A stretch of DNA of 44,476 nt from an uncultured Pseudomonadota bacterium. Lineage in GTDB: Bacteria > Pseudomonadota > Gammaproteobacteria > Burkholderiales > Burkholderiaceae. Shown here piece by piece: positions 14,982-24,194 of this stretch (positions are counted from its first letter, which is position 1; each line of letters starts with the position of its first letter). The stretch spans positions 1 to 44,476 of the forward strand of contig CAMLIZ010000017.1 in NCBI GenBank assembly GCA_946480245.1, written 5' to 3'. The notes below the pieces were generated by a model. It was given only the letters and a program-made list of their open reading frames with translations. It was not told the origin of the DNA and ran no database searches. The translations under genes were made by a program, and so were the position numbers.

Positions 14982-16094
14982 TCAGTCCTTCAGCTTCATG
15001 TGCTGCCGGTACCACTCGTGGAAGTGCTGCATCCCGTCTTCCATCGGGCTCTGGTAGGGGCCGGCCTCGTCGTCCCCGCGCTCCATCAGCGCCTTGCGGC
15101 CGGCGTCCATGCGCAGCGCGATCTCGTCGTCTTCCACGCAGGTCTCCATGTAGGCAGCCTGCTCCGCTTCCACCAACTCGCGCTCGAACGCCGCGATCTC
15201 TTCGGGGTAGAAGAACTCGACGACGTTGACGGTCTTCTGCGGCCCCTTCGGGTACAGCGTGGACACCACCAGCACATGCGGATACCACTCGACCATGATG
15301 TTCGGGTAGTAGGTGAGCCAGATCGCTCCGTGCTGGGGTGCCTTGCCGCCGTTGAAGGCCAGCACCGCGTCATGCCACTTGCGATAGGTGTCCGACCCCG
15401 GGCGGCCCAGCGCATTGTTCACGCCCACGGTCTGCACCGAATGGTGCCTGCCGAACTCCCAGCGCAAGTCGCCGCAGGTGACGAACCCGCCCAGGCCGGG
15501 ATGGAATGGCCCGACGTGGTAGTCCTCCAGGTACACCTCGATGAAGGTCTTCCAGTTGTAGTCGCACTCGTGGATCTCGACCCGGTCGAGCACATAGCCG
15601 TCGAAATCGAGCTCGGCCCGGGGCCCCAGCTTGGCCAGGTCGGCGGCCACGTTGCGGCCGTTGTCCTCGAACACCATGCCGTTCCAGTTGCGGACGCGGT
15701 AGTTGTTCAGGTGCAGGCAGGGGTCGTCCTCGAAGTGTGGCGCGCCGATCAGCTGACCCTTGAGGTCGTACGTCCAGCGATGCAGCGGGCAGACGATGTG
15801 GCGGCTGGTGTTGCCGCGCCCGCGCAGCATCACCGCCTGCCGATGGCGGCAGACGTTGGAGATGAGCTCGACGCCGTTGGGCGTGCGCACCAGCGCCCGG
15901 CCCTCGCCCTCCTGGGGCAGCGCGTAGAAGTCGCCTACCTGGGGCACGGCCAGCTCGTGCCCCAGGTAGCGCGGGCCATCCCTGAAGATGGTTTCCTGTT
16001 CCTTGCGGAACAGGCCCTCATCGAAATAGGCAGAAACATGCAGCTGCGTGCGGCTGCGAGCGAGGATTTCCGGTGTGCTGCTCAGGTCGGACAT
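14982..16094 (-). CDS. Rieske non-heme iron oxygenase, alpha subunit
   Basis: 370 residues. The Rieske [2Fe-2S] ligands are Cys82, His84, Cys102 and His105 (CRHR... CPLHRW). The mononuclear iron site is visible as LEDYHVGPFH (His193 and His198), with Asn180 of NWKTF before it; a distal acidic ligand is expected in the acidic run near 321-324. Enzymes of this family hydroxylate aromatic compounds, quaternary amines or similar substrates using a separate reductase. No reductase or ferredoxin gene is adjacent, so it must borrow one, and the substrate is unknown. The start at 16094 follows a GGAG 12 nt upstream; an in-frame TTG at 16112 is less likely. The leader before it is highly structured and includes a terminator-like hairpin. 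Confidence 0.9.
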   Translation of the reverse strand: MSDLSSTPEILARSRTQLHVSAYFDEGLFRKEQETIFRDGPRYLGHELAVPQVGDFYALPQEGEGRALVRTPNGVELISNVCRHRQAVMLRGRGNTSRHIVCPLHRWTYDLKGQLIGAPHFEDDPCLHLNNYRVRNWNGMVFEDNGRNVAADLAKLGPRAELDFDGYVLDRVEIHECDYNWKTFIEVYLEDYHVGPFHPGLGGFVTCGDLRWEFGRHHSVQTVGVNNALGRPGSDTYRKWHDAVLAFNGGKAPQHGAIWLTYYPNIMVEWYPHVLVVSTLYPKGPQKTVNVVEFFYPEEIAAFERELVEAEQAAYMETCVEDDEIALRMDAGRKALMERGDDEAGPYQSPMEDGMQHFHEWYRQHMKLKD

Positions 16095-16216
16095 GATCCC
16101 CAGGATCTCCAAAAACCAATGTCAACCCCCCACCTGCTGGCGCGAGGTGGGCAAAAGACGAAGCCGCCGGACCGGCGGCTTCTCGTACCGCTGAAGAAAA
16201 GCGGCCGGCGATTGTA
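16095..16216 (-). promoter_or_regulatory. structured leader of the Rieske oxygenase operon (attenuator candidate)
   Basis: In minus-strand order: a TACAAT -10-like box (16216-16211) with no good -35; a small stem CCGCT/AGCGG (16204-16188); a terminator-like stem of 9-11 bp, GAAGCCGCC with GGCGGCTTC (16182-16160), followed by GTCTTTTG; then a third stem CCCACCT/AGGTGGG (16151-16129); then the ribosome-binding region and ATG at 16094. A perfect TTGACA (16125-16120) follows the third stem but has only TGGGGA at the -10 distance. The second stem would stop transcription before the gene unless it is relieved. Confidence 0.5.
16160..16182 (-). terminator. intrinsic-terminator-like hairpin in the oxygenase leader
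   Basis: GAAGCCGCC (16160-16168) pairs with GGCGGCTTC (16174-16182) around a 5-nt loop, with two further pairs possible inside it. On the minus strand it is followed by GTCTTTTGC, a U-rich tract; on the plus strand no U-run follows. No minus-strand gene ends upstream of it, so it is not an ordinary end-of-gene terminator. Confidence 0.6.
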
Positions 16217-16325
16217 CCCAGCGGTCCCAGCTGGGGGCGGGCGAGGCGCGCACAAGCCTTGATTTGTCTCAGCAGGCAGCGCCGCCGCCGTGATGGGAAT
16301 TCGTCACATCCCTGCACAGTGGGCT

Positions 16326-16353
16326 TTGGGGGTGTGCGGCCGCTGACTACAAT
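16326..16353 (+). promoter_or_regulatory. candidate sigma-70 promoter of xseB-ispA-dxs
   Basis: A TACAAT -10 box (16348-16353, five of six to consensus) lies 16 bp after TTGGGG (16326-16331, three of six). The implied start of transcription near 16360 leaves a leader of about 24 nt before the xseB ATG. Confidence 0.45.
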
Positions 16354-16383
16354 CCTTCGCTTGGTTTTTCATCTGCCGAAATA

Positions 16384-16611
16384 ATGCCGTCTCCCGCCGC
16401 CCTGCCCGAAAGCTACGAAGCAGCGCTGGCCGAGTTGGAGCGACTGGTGCAGGCGATGGAAGGTGGGCAAATGCCGCTCGATCGCCTGCTGGAGAGCTAC
16501 CAGCGCGGTGCCGAACTGCTCGACTTCTGCCGCGCGCGCCTGCAGGCGGTGGAAGAGCAGGTGAAGGTGCTGGAAGACGGTCAGCTCAAGACGTGGACAG
16601 CAAACGGGTGA
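16384..16611 (+). CDS. xseB: exodeoxyribonuclease VII small subunit
   Basis: 75 residues. Small subunit of the nuclease that degrades single-stranded DNA to oligonucleotides; several copies bind one large subunit (xseA, not in this window). The family pattern [18 protein letters not shown], followed by [16 protein letters not shown], is complete and forms a helical hairpin. It heads the isoprenoid operon, as is common in proteobacteria, and its TGA overlaps the GTG start of ispA (GTGA). No Shine-Dalgarno is seen before ATG 16384; the sequence upstream is pyrimidine-rich with a short leader. Confidence 0.95.
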   Translation: MPSPAALPESYEAALAELERLVQAMEGGQMPLDRLLESYQRGAELLDFCRARLQAVEEQVKVLEDGQLKTWTANG

Positions 16612-17525
16612 ACCGCGACAACTTCGACGCCTGGACATGCCACCAACTCGACGCCGTGGAGCGCGCGTTGGCGGCCTGGGTACCAGGCAATGCGCCGGCT
16701 GGGCTGGGTCAGGCGATGCGCTATGCGGTGCTCGACGGTGGCAAGCGGCTGCGTCCGCTGCTGGTGCTGGCCGCTTGCGAGGCGGTGGACGGCCTGCGCG
16801 AAGCGGGTGTGCGCGCGGCGGTGGCGGTGGAGCTGATCCACGCCTATTCGCTGGTGCACGACGACATGCCCTGCATGGACAACGACGTGCTGCGCCGCGG
16901 CAAGCCGACGGTGCACGTGAAATTTGGCGAGGCCCAGGCCATGCTGGCCGGCGATGCAATGCAGGCGCTGGCCTTCGAGGTACTCACCCCCGGTCCGGCG
17001 GACAGCGCCGGTTTCCCTGGCTCCCAGGGCGTGCCGCCTGCGCTGCAGGCGCGCCTGTGTGGACTGCTGGCGCGCGCCGCTGGCCACGAGGGCATGGCCG
17101 GCGGGCAGGCGATCGACCTCGCCAGCATTGGCTTGAACCTCGACGAGGCCGCCCTGCGTGACATGCACCGCCGCAAGACCGGCGCCTTGCTGCAGGCCAG
17201 CGTGATGATGGGCGCGGCCTGCGGCAACGCCTCCTCGGCGGCAATCGCCGCACTGTCGGACTACGGCGCGGCGCTGGGGCTGGCCTTCCAGGTCGTGGAC
17301 GACATCCTCGACGTGACGCAGGCCTCCGAGACCCTGGGCAAGACTGCCGGGAAGGATCTCCACCACAACAAGCCGACCTACGTGTCGGTGCTTGGCCTCG
17401 ACGCCGCACGCCGACACGCGGCCGCCTTGCGCGACCAGGCGCATGCTGCGCTGGCACGCAGCGGCCTCGGCCATGCCGCTTGCCTCAGCGTGCTGGCCGA
17501 CAAGGTGGTCGAACGGGAATGCTGA
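16608..17525 (+). CDS. ispA: farnesyl diphosphate synthase (polyprenyl synthetase)
   Basis: 305 residues. Condenses IPP with DMAPP and GPP to farnesyl diphosphate. The first Asp-rich motif is [12 protein letters not shown] (Asp85, Asp86, Asp91) with DGGKRLRP at 43-50; the second, [10 protein letters not shown], and [11 protein letters not shown] follow. GTG 16608 overlaps the xseB stop and gives the family-typical N-terminus; another in-frame GTG at 16593 would add five residues. The gene runs into dxs with a 7-nt overlap (ATGCTGA). With dxs next to it, the operon supplies both the first step of the MEP pathway and the C15 product for quinones and undecaprenyl phosphate. Confidence 0.97.
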   Translation: MNRDNFDAWTCHQLDAVERALAAWVPGNAPAGLGQAMRYAVLDGGKRLRPLLVLAACEAVDGLREAGVRAAVAVELIHAYSLVHDDMPCMDNDVLRRGKPTVHVKFGEAQAMLAGDAMQALAFEVLTPGPADSAGFPGSQGVPPALQARLCGLLARAAGHEGMAGGQAIDLASIGLNLDEAALRDMHRRKTGALLQASVMMGAACGNASSAAIAALSDYGAALGLAFQVVDDILDVTQASETLGKTAGKDLHHNKPTYVSVLGLDAARRHAAALRDQAHAALARSGLGHAACLSVLADKVVEREC

Positions 17526-19420
17526 ACTTGAACTCCACGCTGCTCTCCACCATTGACAGTCCGGCGGACCTGCGGCGACTGTCGCGCACCGACCTGCAGA
17601 AGCTGGCCGGCGAGCTGCGCGACTACGTGCTCCAGAGTGTCAGCAAGACGGGCGGCCATCTGTCGTCCAACCTGGGCACGGTGGAGTTGACGATCGCGCT
17701 GCACTACGTGTTCAACACACCGGAGGACCGGCTGGTGTGGGACGTGGGCCACCAGACCTACCCGCACAAGATCCTCACCGGGCGGCGCGAGCGCATGCAC
17801 ACGCTGCGCCAGCTGGGCGGCATCAGCGGCTTTCCGAGGCGCGACGAGAGCGTGTACGACACCTTCGGCACGGCGCATTCGTCCACCTCGATCTCGGCCG
17901 CACTCGGCATGGCGATGGCCGCCAAGTTGAAGGGCGAGGACCGCAAGGTGGTGGCGGTGATCGGCGACGGCGCGATGAGCGCAGGCCAGGCCTTCGAGGC
18001 GATGAACAACGCGGGCGTGTCGCATGCCGGGCAGGCACCGGACATGCTCGTGGTGCTGAACGACAACGACATGTCGATCAGCCCGCCGGTGGGCGCGCTC
18101 AACAAGTACCTGGCCCGGCTGATGAGCGGCAACTTCTATGAAGCCGCGCGCCAAGGCGCCAAGCAGGTGCTGAAGCACACGCCGCTGTACGAGCTGGCAC
18201 GCCGCTTCGAGGAGCACGCCAAGGGCATGGTGGTGCCTGGCACGATCTTCGAGGAACTGGGTTTCAACTATGTCGGGCCGATCGACGGGCACGACCTCGA
18301 ATCGCTGGTTCCCACGCTGGAGAACCTGCGTGACAAGAAGGGGCCGCAGTTCCTGCACGTGGTCACGAAGAAGGGCTACGGCTACAAGCTCGCCGAGGCG
18401 GACCCGGTGGCCTATCACGGACCGAGCAAGTTCGATCCCGCGCACGGCCTGCAGAAGCCCACCACGCCGGCCAAGCCCACCTTCACCCAGGTGTTCGGCC
18501 AGTGGCTGTGCGACATGGCGGCCGCCGACGAGCGGCTGGTGGGCATCACGCCGGCGATGCGCGAAGGCTCGGGCATGGTCGAGTTCGAGAAGCGCTTCCC
18601 GAAGCGCTACTTCGACGTGGGAATCGCCGAGCAGCATGCAGTCACCTTCGCGGCCGGCCTCGCCTGCGAAGGCTACAAGCCGGTGGTGGCGATCTACTCA
18701 ACCTTCCTGCAGCGGGCCTACGATCAACTGATCCACGACGTCGCGATCCAGAATCTGCCGGTGGTGTTCGCGCTCGACCGGGCAGGCATCGTGGGCGCCG
18801 ACGGCGCCACGCACTGCGGCGCGTTCGACATTGCCTATCTGCGCTGCATTCCGAACATGGCCGTCCTCACGCCGGCCGACGAGAACGAATGCCGCCTGGC
18901 GTTGACCACCGCGTTCCGCCAGGACCACCCGGTGGCGGTGCGTTACCCGCGCGGGGCAGGCGTGGGCACCGAGTTGCAGGCCAGCCTGGGCGTGCTGCCC
19001 TGGGGCAAGGGCGAGATTCGCCGCAGCGGCCAGCGCGTGGCCATCCTGGCGTTTGGCACCCTGCTGTACCCCGCGTTGCAGGCCGCCGAGCGGCTCGACG
19101 CCACGGTGGCCAACATGCGCTTCGCCAAGCCGCTCGATACCGACCTGGTGCTCGAACTGGCGCGCACGCACGACGCGCTGGTCACGGTGGAGGAGGGCTG
19201 CATCCCCGGCGGCGCCGGTGGTGCCGTGATGGAGGCGCTGGAGGCCGCAGGTGTGAAGACGCCGGTGCTGGCGCTCGGCCTGCCGGACCAGTTTCTCGAG
19301 CATGGTGACCCAGCCAAGCTGCTCGCGATGTGCGGGCTGGACGCAGCGGGTATCGAGCAGGCCATCCTCAAGCGCTTTGCGCTGAGGCCGTCGCTGGTGC
19401 GCCCTGCCGCCAATCTGTGA
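17519..19420 (+). CDS. dxs: 1-deoxy-D-xylulose-5-phosphate synthase
   Basis: 633 residues. Thiamine-diphosphate enzyme joining pyruvate and glyceraldehyde 3-phosphate, the entry and usual control step of the MEP isoprenoid pathway. Visible are [14 protein letters not shown] near the N-terminus, the ThDP-binding [28 protein letters not shown], the catalytic-Glu block [18 protein letters not shown] and the C-terminal domain ending around [15 protein letters not shown]. Full length for the family (E. coli 620). The start ATG at 17519 lies inside the end of ispA; an earlier in-frame ATG (17480) would put an unrelated Arg/Gly-rich tail on the protein. Confidence 0.98.
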   Translation: MLNLNSTLLSTIDSPADLRRLSRTDLQKLAGELRDYVLQSVSKTGGHLSSNLGTVELTIALHYVFNTPEDRLVWDVGHQTYPHKILTGRRERMHTLRQLGGISGFPRRDESVYDTFGTAHSSTSISAALGMAMAAKLKGEDRKVVAVIGDGAMSAGQAFEAMNNAGVSHAGQAPDMLVVLNDNDMSISPPVGALNKYLARLMSGNFYEAARQGAKQVLKHTPLYELARRFEEHAKGMVVPGTIFEELGFNYVGPIDGHDLESLVPTLENLRDKKGPQFLHVVTKKGYGYKLAEADPVAYHGPSKFDPAHGLQKPTTPAKPTFTQVFGQWLCDMAAADERLVGITPAMREGSGMVEFEKRFPKRYFDVGIAEQHAVTFAAGLACEGYKPVVAIYSTFLQRAYDQLIHDVAIQNLPVVFALDRAGIVGADGATHCGAFDIAYLRCIPNMAVLTPADENECRLALTTAFRQDHPVAVRYPRGAGVGTELQASLGVLPWGKGEIRRSGQRVAILAFGTLLYPALQAAERLDATVANMRFAKPLDTDLVLELARTHDALVTVEEGCIPGGAGGAVMEALEAAGVKTPVLALGLPDQFLEHGDPAKLLAMCGLDAAGIEQAILKRFALRPSLVRPAANL

Positions 19421-19547
19421 TCGTCGCGCCTGCGACACCGGCCGCGGTCTGCGCCTTTCACAATGCACCCAGCCGGGCAGGGGCCGGCGCTTTGGTGCGA
19501 TGCTTACGTCCGTGCGTGCCCGGCACCCGCCGTCCCACCCCTTCACC

Positions 19548-20339
19548 ATGACCCATCCGACCGACGCGCTGCACATTCCCGACACCCAGAGCGAGCGTGA
19601 CCAGCGCCAGCTGGTGATTCAGCGCGTGGGTGTCAAGGACGTGCGCTATCCCTTGCAACTGCGCGTGGCAGGCCAGTTGCAGACCACCGTCGCGCAATGG
19701 GATCTCGACGTGATGCTGCCGGCCGAGAAGAAGGGCACGCACATGTCGCGCTTCGTGGCGTGGCTGGAAGGCCTGGAAGGCCCGCTGGAGCCCGGTTCGT
19801 TGCGCTTGCAGCTCGGCACCATGCTCGACAAGCTCGGGGCGGCCGAGGGCCGGATCGAAGCGCGCTTTCCATTCTTCGTGCGCAAGCGCGCGCCGGTGTC
19901 GGGCGTGCAAAGCCTGCTCGACATCCAAGGCCGCTGGGTCGCCGAAACCCGCGCCGCAGCCACCGCGGTGTGGGCGGAAGTGGGTGTGCCGGTGAAGAGC
20001 CTGTGCCCCTGCTCGAAGGAGATCTCCGACTACGGCGCCCACAACCAGCGCTCGCTGGTGACGATCCGCGTGGAGCTGCTGGCCGACGTGGCATGGACCG
20101 AGTTGGTGCGTTATGCCGAGGAATCGGCCTCCAGCGAGATCTGGCCGATGCTCAAGCGTGCCGACGAGAAGTGGATCACCGAACGCGCCTACGAGAACCC
20201 GAAGTTCGTCGAGGATCTCGTTCGCGACGTGGCGCTGCGGCTCAACGCCGACGCGCGCATAGGCCGCTACAGCGTGGACGTGGAGAACTTCGAGTCCATC
20301 CACAACCACAGCGCGTATGCGCGCATAGAGCGCACGTAA
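19548..20339 (+). CDS. folE2: GTP cyclohydrolase FolE2 (type IB)
   Basis: 263 residues. Converts GTP to 7,8-dihydroneopterin triphosphate for folate and for queuosine/pterin synthesis. The FolE2 signature is present: GTHMSRFV (63-70), the active-site Cys in [19 protein letters not shown] (Cys153/Cys155, His165) and [13 protein letters not shown] at the end. Unlike FolE, this family is not strictly zinc-dependent and in several bacteria is induced when zinc is scarce; no Zur-type palindrome is visible here. The ATG at 19548 is preceded by a pyrimidine-rich stretch with no Shine-Dalgarno; an in-frame ATG at 19500 is no better. It follows dxs by 127 bp and is convergent with the protease gene, 15 bp away. 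Confidence 0.95.
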   Translation: MTHPTDALHIPDTQSERDQRQLVIQRVGVKDVRYPLQLRVAGQLQTTVAQWDLDVMLPAEKKGTHMSRFVAWLEGLEGPLEPGSLRLQLGTMLDKLGAAEGRIEARFPFFVRKRAPVSGVQSLLDIQGRWVAETRAAATAVWAEVGVPVKSLCPCSKEISDYGAHNQRSLVTIRVELLADVAWTELVRYAEESASSEIWPMLKRADEKWITERAYENPKFVEDLVRDVALRLNADARIGRYSVDVENFESIHNHSAYARIERT

Positions 20340-20354
20340 GACCGCGCCCGACCC

Positions 20355-20981
20355 TCATGGGTTTTTCTCGAGCCGCAGCGTGTCGCTGTCGCGCTTCATC
20401 TGGAACCGGGTGAGAAAGCTGTTGCCCAGCAGCACCTGCGGCATCGCTGCCGGCACCACCACGGCCTGCACGTTGTGCGTGTCCACGTCGCCCACGCGCA
20501 CCGTCGCCAGGCTCACCACGTAACCCGGCACCACGCCGTTGGCGGTGCTCATCGCAATCGGCTGGCCGTTTCGGTAATCCAGCCCGATGCGATCGGCCTC
20601 GGCTTGGCCGATCGACACTGCCGTGGCGCCGGTGTCGACGACGAAGCGCACCGTCTTGCCATTGATGCTGCCGGTGGTGAAGAAGTGCCCGCCCGGCCCC
20701 ACGCTCAGCACGATCTCGCGCGCGGTGCCGGCCGATGCGGCAGCGCCGAGGTTCACGGGCGTGCCCTGCGGCAACGCCACCGCATGGCCGCCCACTTCCA
20801 CGCGCGCCTCGTCGCCGCTCACGGCCACGAGCTTCACGCCTTGCACGCTGGCGCCGACGGCCACCATGCGCGGCTGGCCATCGATCACCAGCAGCGCCTT
20901 GTCGCCCATGCGCCCGTTGAACGAGACGCTTTGCGCGAATACCGCCCCGCATGCCGCGACCAGAAGCCCAGCGAGCACCAT
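20355..20981 (-). CDS. retropepsin-like aspartic protease, secreted or periplasmic
   Basis: 208 residues. A 16-residue signal peptide MVLAGLLVAACGAVFA precedes QSVSFNG. The C-terminal half (residues about 90-205) is a single retropepsin domain with the catalytic triplet FVVDTGATAVSIG and the second family block VLLGNSFLTRFQM near the end. One such domain holds half an active site, so a homodimer is expected. Proteins of this clan-AA group are common in Burkholderiales, with unknown natural substrates. An in-frame ATG at 21056 would extend the protein through a palindromic repeat, so ATG 20981 is preferred. It lies downstream of yajQ on the same strand, separated by that repeat. Confidence 0.85.
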   Translation of the reverse strand: MVLAGLLVAACGAVFAQSVSFNGRMGDKALLVIDGQPRMVAVGASVQGVKLVAVSGDEARVEVGGHAVALPQGTPVNLGAAASAGTAREIVLSVGPGGHFFTTGSINGKTVRFVVDTGATAVSIGQAEADRIGLDYRNGQPIAMSTANGVVPGYVVSLATVRVGDVDTHNVQAVVVPAAMPQVLLGNSFLTRFQMKRDSDTLRLEKNP

Positions 20982-21005
20982 GGATCCGGCTCTGCCGGGC
21001 CATCG

Positions 21006-21051
21006 GTGCTGCCCCCTTGAGGGGTAAGCGCCGATGGCGCTACGGGGGTGG
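21006..21051. repeat. REP-like nested palindrome
   Basis: CCCCC (21012-21016) and GGGGG (21044-21048) enclose CCCCT-TG-AGGGG (21013-21024) and AGCGCC-GAT-GGCGCT (21027-21041). The nested design, GC content and location between two same-strand genes match short interspersed palindromes I recall from Burkholderiales genomes. Only this copy was noticed in the window. It could also act as an RNA hairpin after yajQ. Confidence 0.5.
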
Positions 21052-21056
21052 ACCAT

Positions 21057-21557
21057 CTAGTCCCTGAAGTTGTTGAACGACAGCGGCACGTCGGCCACTT
21101 CCTTGCGCAGCAGCGCGATCGCCGCCTGCAAGTCGTCGCGCTTGCCACCGGTGACGCGGACCGAGTCGCCCTGGATCGCCGCCTGCACCTTCAGCTTGCT
21201 CTGCTTGACCAACTGCTGGATCTTGCGTGCGGTGTCGCTGTCGATGCCGGCCTTGATCTTGATGAGCTGCTTGACCTTGTCGCCGCCGATCTTCTCGATC
21301 TTGGCGCTGTCGTCGAGAAAGCGGACGTCGACGCCGCGCTTGCTCAGCTTGGCCAGCAGCACATCCTTGACCTGGCCGAGCTGGAAGTCGCTGTCCGCGT
21401 AAAGGGTGAGGGACTTGTCGGTGCCCTTGTCGCTGCTGTCGATGCGGGCGTCTGAGCCTTTGAAATCGAAGCGGGTGCCGATCTCCTTGTTGCTCTGCTC
21501 GACCGCATTGCGCAGTTCGACCAGGTTGGGTTCGAGAACAGCATCGAAACTCGGCAT
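21057..21557 (-). CDS. yajQ: YajQ family protein (nucleotide / cyclic-di-GMP binding)
   Basis: 166 residues, full length. Characteristic blocks are MPSFD at the start, [18 protein letters not shown], the basic segment [21 protein letters not shown] and PLSFNNFRD at the very C-terminus. YajQ proteins have two RRM-like domains that bind nucleotides; in Xanthomonas and Pseudomonas members bind cyclic-di-GMP and affect transcription. That role here is by family only. The gene is divergent from murB, with 57 bp between the two starts, and followed by the palindromic repeat and the retropepsin gene. Confidence 0.96.
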   Translation of the reverse strand: MPSFDAVLEPNLVELRNAVEQSNKEIGTRFDFKGSDARIDSSDKGTDKSLTLYADSDFQLGQVKDVLLAKLSKRGVDVRFLDDSAKIEKIGGDKVKQLIKIKAGIDSDTARKIQQLVKQSKLKVQAAIQGDSVRVTGGKRDDLQAAIALLRKEVADVPLSFNNFRD

Positions 21558-21614
21558 GGAATTGGCTCTGTAGGGCCTCGGGGCGGGCCAGGGGCGATCG
21601 GTGAAAATTCTGCC

Positions 21615-22643
21615 ATGCAAACACCTCTGAAGGTCGAACGCGGCGTGAACTTGGCGCCGTACAACAGCTTTGGCCTGCCTGCGCTCGCCAATCGGCTGGT
21701 GCGCGTGCGCGGCGACGCCGACGTGCGCCGCGTGCTCGACGATGCCGAACTCGGCCGCGTGCCGAAATTCGTGCTCGGTGGCGGCAGCAATGTGGTGCTC
21801 ACGCATGACGTCGACGCGGTGGTGTTGAAAGTCGAGGTGATGGGCAAGCGCCTGGTGCGCGAAACCGACGACGCGGTGGTCGTGGAGTTCGGTGCCGGCG
21901 AGAACTGGCACGAGGCGGTGGCCTGGACGCTGGCGCAGGGCTGGCCCGGCCTGGAGAATCTGGCGCTGATACCGGGCACCGTGGGCGCGGCGCCCGTGCA
22001 GAACATCGGCGCCTACGGCCTGGAGCTGAAGGACCGCTTCGACTCGCTCGACGTGGTCGATCTGGTCACCGGGCGCACGGTGCACTTCGATGCGTCGATG
22101 TGCCACTTCGGCTATCGGGACAGCGCCTTCAAGCAGGCGCTGGCCGGCAAGAGCGTGATCACGCGCGTGCGCCTGCGCCTGCCCAAGCCGTGGACGCCGG
22201 TGCTCGGCTACCTGGACCTCGAACGCAAGATGCACGACAGCGGCATTGGTGCGCCGGACGCGCGGCAGATCTTCGACTGGGTGTGCGAGATCCGGCGTGC
22301 CAAGCTGCCTGATCCTGCGTTGATCGGCAATGCCGGCAGCTTCTTCAAGAACCCGGTGGTCACGCCGGAGCAGTGCCGCGACATCATCGGCCGCGACCCG
22401 GAGATCGTGCACTACCCGATGGCCGACGGCAGCTACAAGCTCGCCGCTGGCTGGCTCATCGATGCCTGCGGCTGGAAGGGCAAGAGCGTGGGCCGTGCAG
22501 GCGTGTATGAGAAGCAGGCGCTGGTGCTCGTGAACCTGGGCGGCGCGCGCGGCGCCGAAGTGGTGACCTTGGCCCGCGCGATCCAGGAGAGCGTGTACGG
22601 GCGCTTCGGCATCCGGCTGGAGCCGGAGCCGGTGGTGGTGTGA
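21615..22643 (+). CDS. murB: UDP-N-acetylenolpyruvoylglucosamine reductase
   Basis: 342 residues. FAD/NADPH enzyme that reduces UDP-GlcNAc-enolpyruvate to UDP-MurNAc in peptidoglycan synthesis. Landmarks are [19 protein letters not shown] (FAD site), [17 protein letters not shown], the proton-donor serine in [12 protein letters not shown] and the active-site glutamate in the C-terminal EPEP region. The overall length and the retained insertion ([10 protein letters not shown]) indicate the type I (E. coli-like) enzyme. Here it is alone, not in a dcw-type cluster. Convergent with argG, with a hairpin in the 46-bp gap. Confidence 0.97.
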   Translation: MQTPLKVERGVNLAPYNSFGLPALANRLVRVRGDADVRRVLDDAELGRVPKFVLGGGSNVVLTHDVDAVVLKVEVMGKRLVRETDDAVVVEFGAGENWHEAVAWTLAQGWPGLENLALIPGTVGAAPVQNIGAYGLELKDRFDSLDVVDLVTGRTVHFDASMCHFGYRDSAFKQALAGKSVITRVRLRLPKPWTPVLGYLDLERKMHDSGIGAPDARQIFDWVCEIRRAKLPDPALIGNAGSFFKNPVVTPEQCRDIIGRDPEIVHYPMADGSYKLAAGWLIDACGWKGKSVGRAGVYEKQALVLVNLGGARGAEVVTLARAIQESVYGRFGIRLEPEPVVV

Positions 22644-22645
22644 GC

Positions 22646-22668
22646 GCCGGCAGGCAGTGTCTGCCGGC
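22646..22668. terminator. hairpin between convergent murB and argG
   Basis: GCCGGCAG (22646-22653) pairs with CTGCCGGC (22661-22668) across a 7-nt loop, in the 46-bp gap between the two stop codons. It lacks a U-run on either strand, so it may work only as a stabilising or Rho-assisted end. Confidence 0.5.
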
Positions 22669-22689
22669 CCACGAAACAGCTGTACCCGC

Positions 22690-24048
<1,359 letters not shown>

Positions 24049-24194
24049 TCAGGGCGCAAACGGGAACCGGCGATTTTAGGCGGCGCCGCCGCCGAGACCG
24101 GATGCCGAGGAGCGGCGCAACAATGTCACACACCCGATGCAGCCGTGCTTCAGGGTCTTCCGTCGATGCCCAGGGCGGGCGATAAGCTGCCAGG

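Noticed and set aside
13153..15288. 711-residue minus-strand open frame spanning the sulfurtransferase, exporter and part of the oxygenase regions
   Set aside because: Only its last 288 residues have family character; the rest is an out-of-frame shadow of the exporter and oxygenase genes in GC-rich DNA.
16097..16125. TTGACA on the minus strand as the oxygenase promoter
   Set aside because: The -10 position is TGGGGA and the transcript would start on the ATG; kept only as an alternative in the leader entry.
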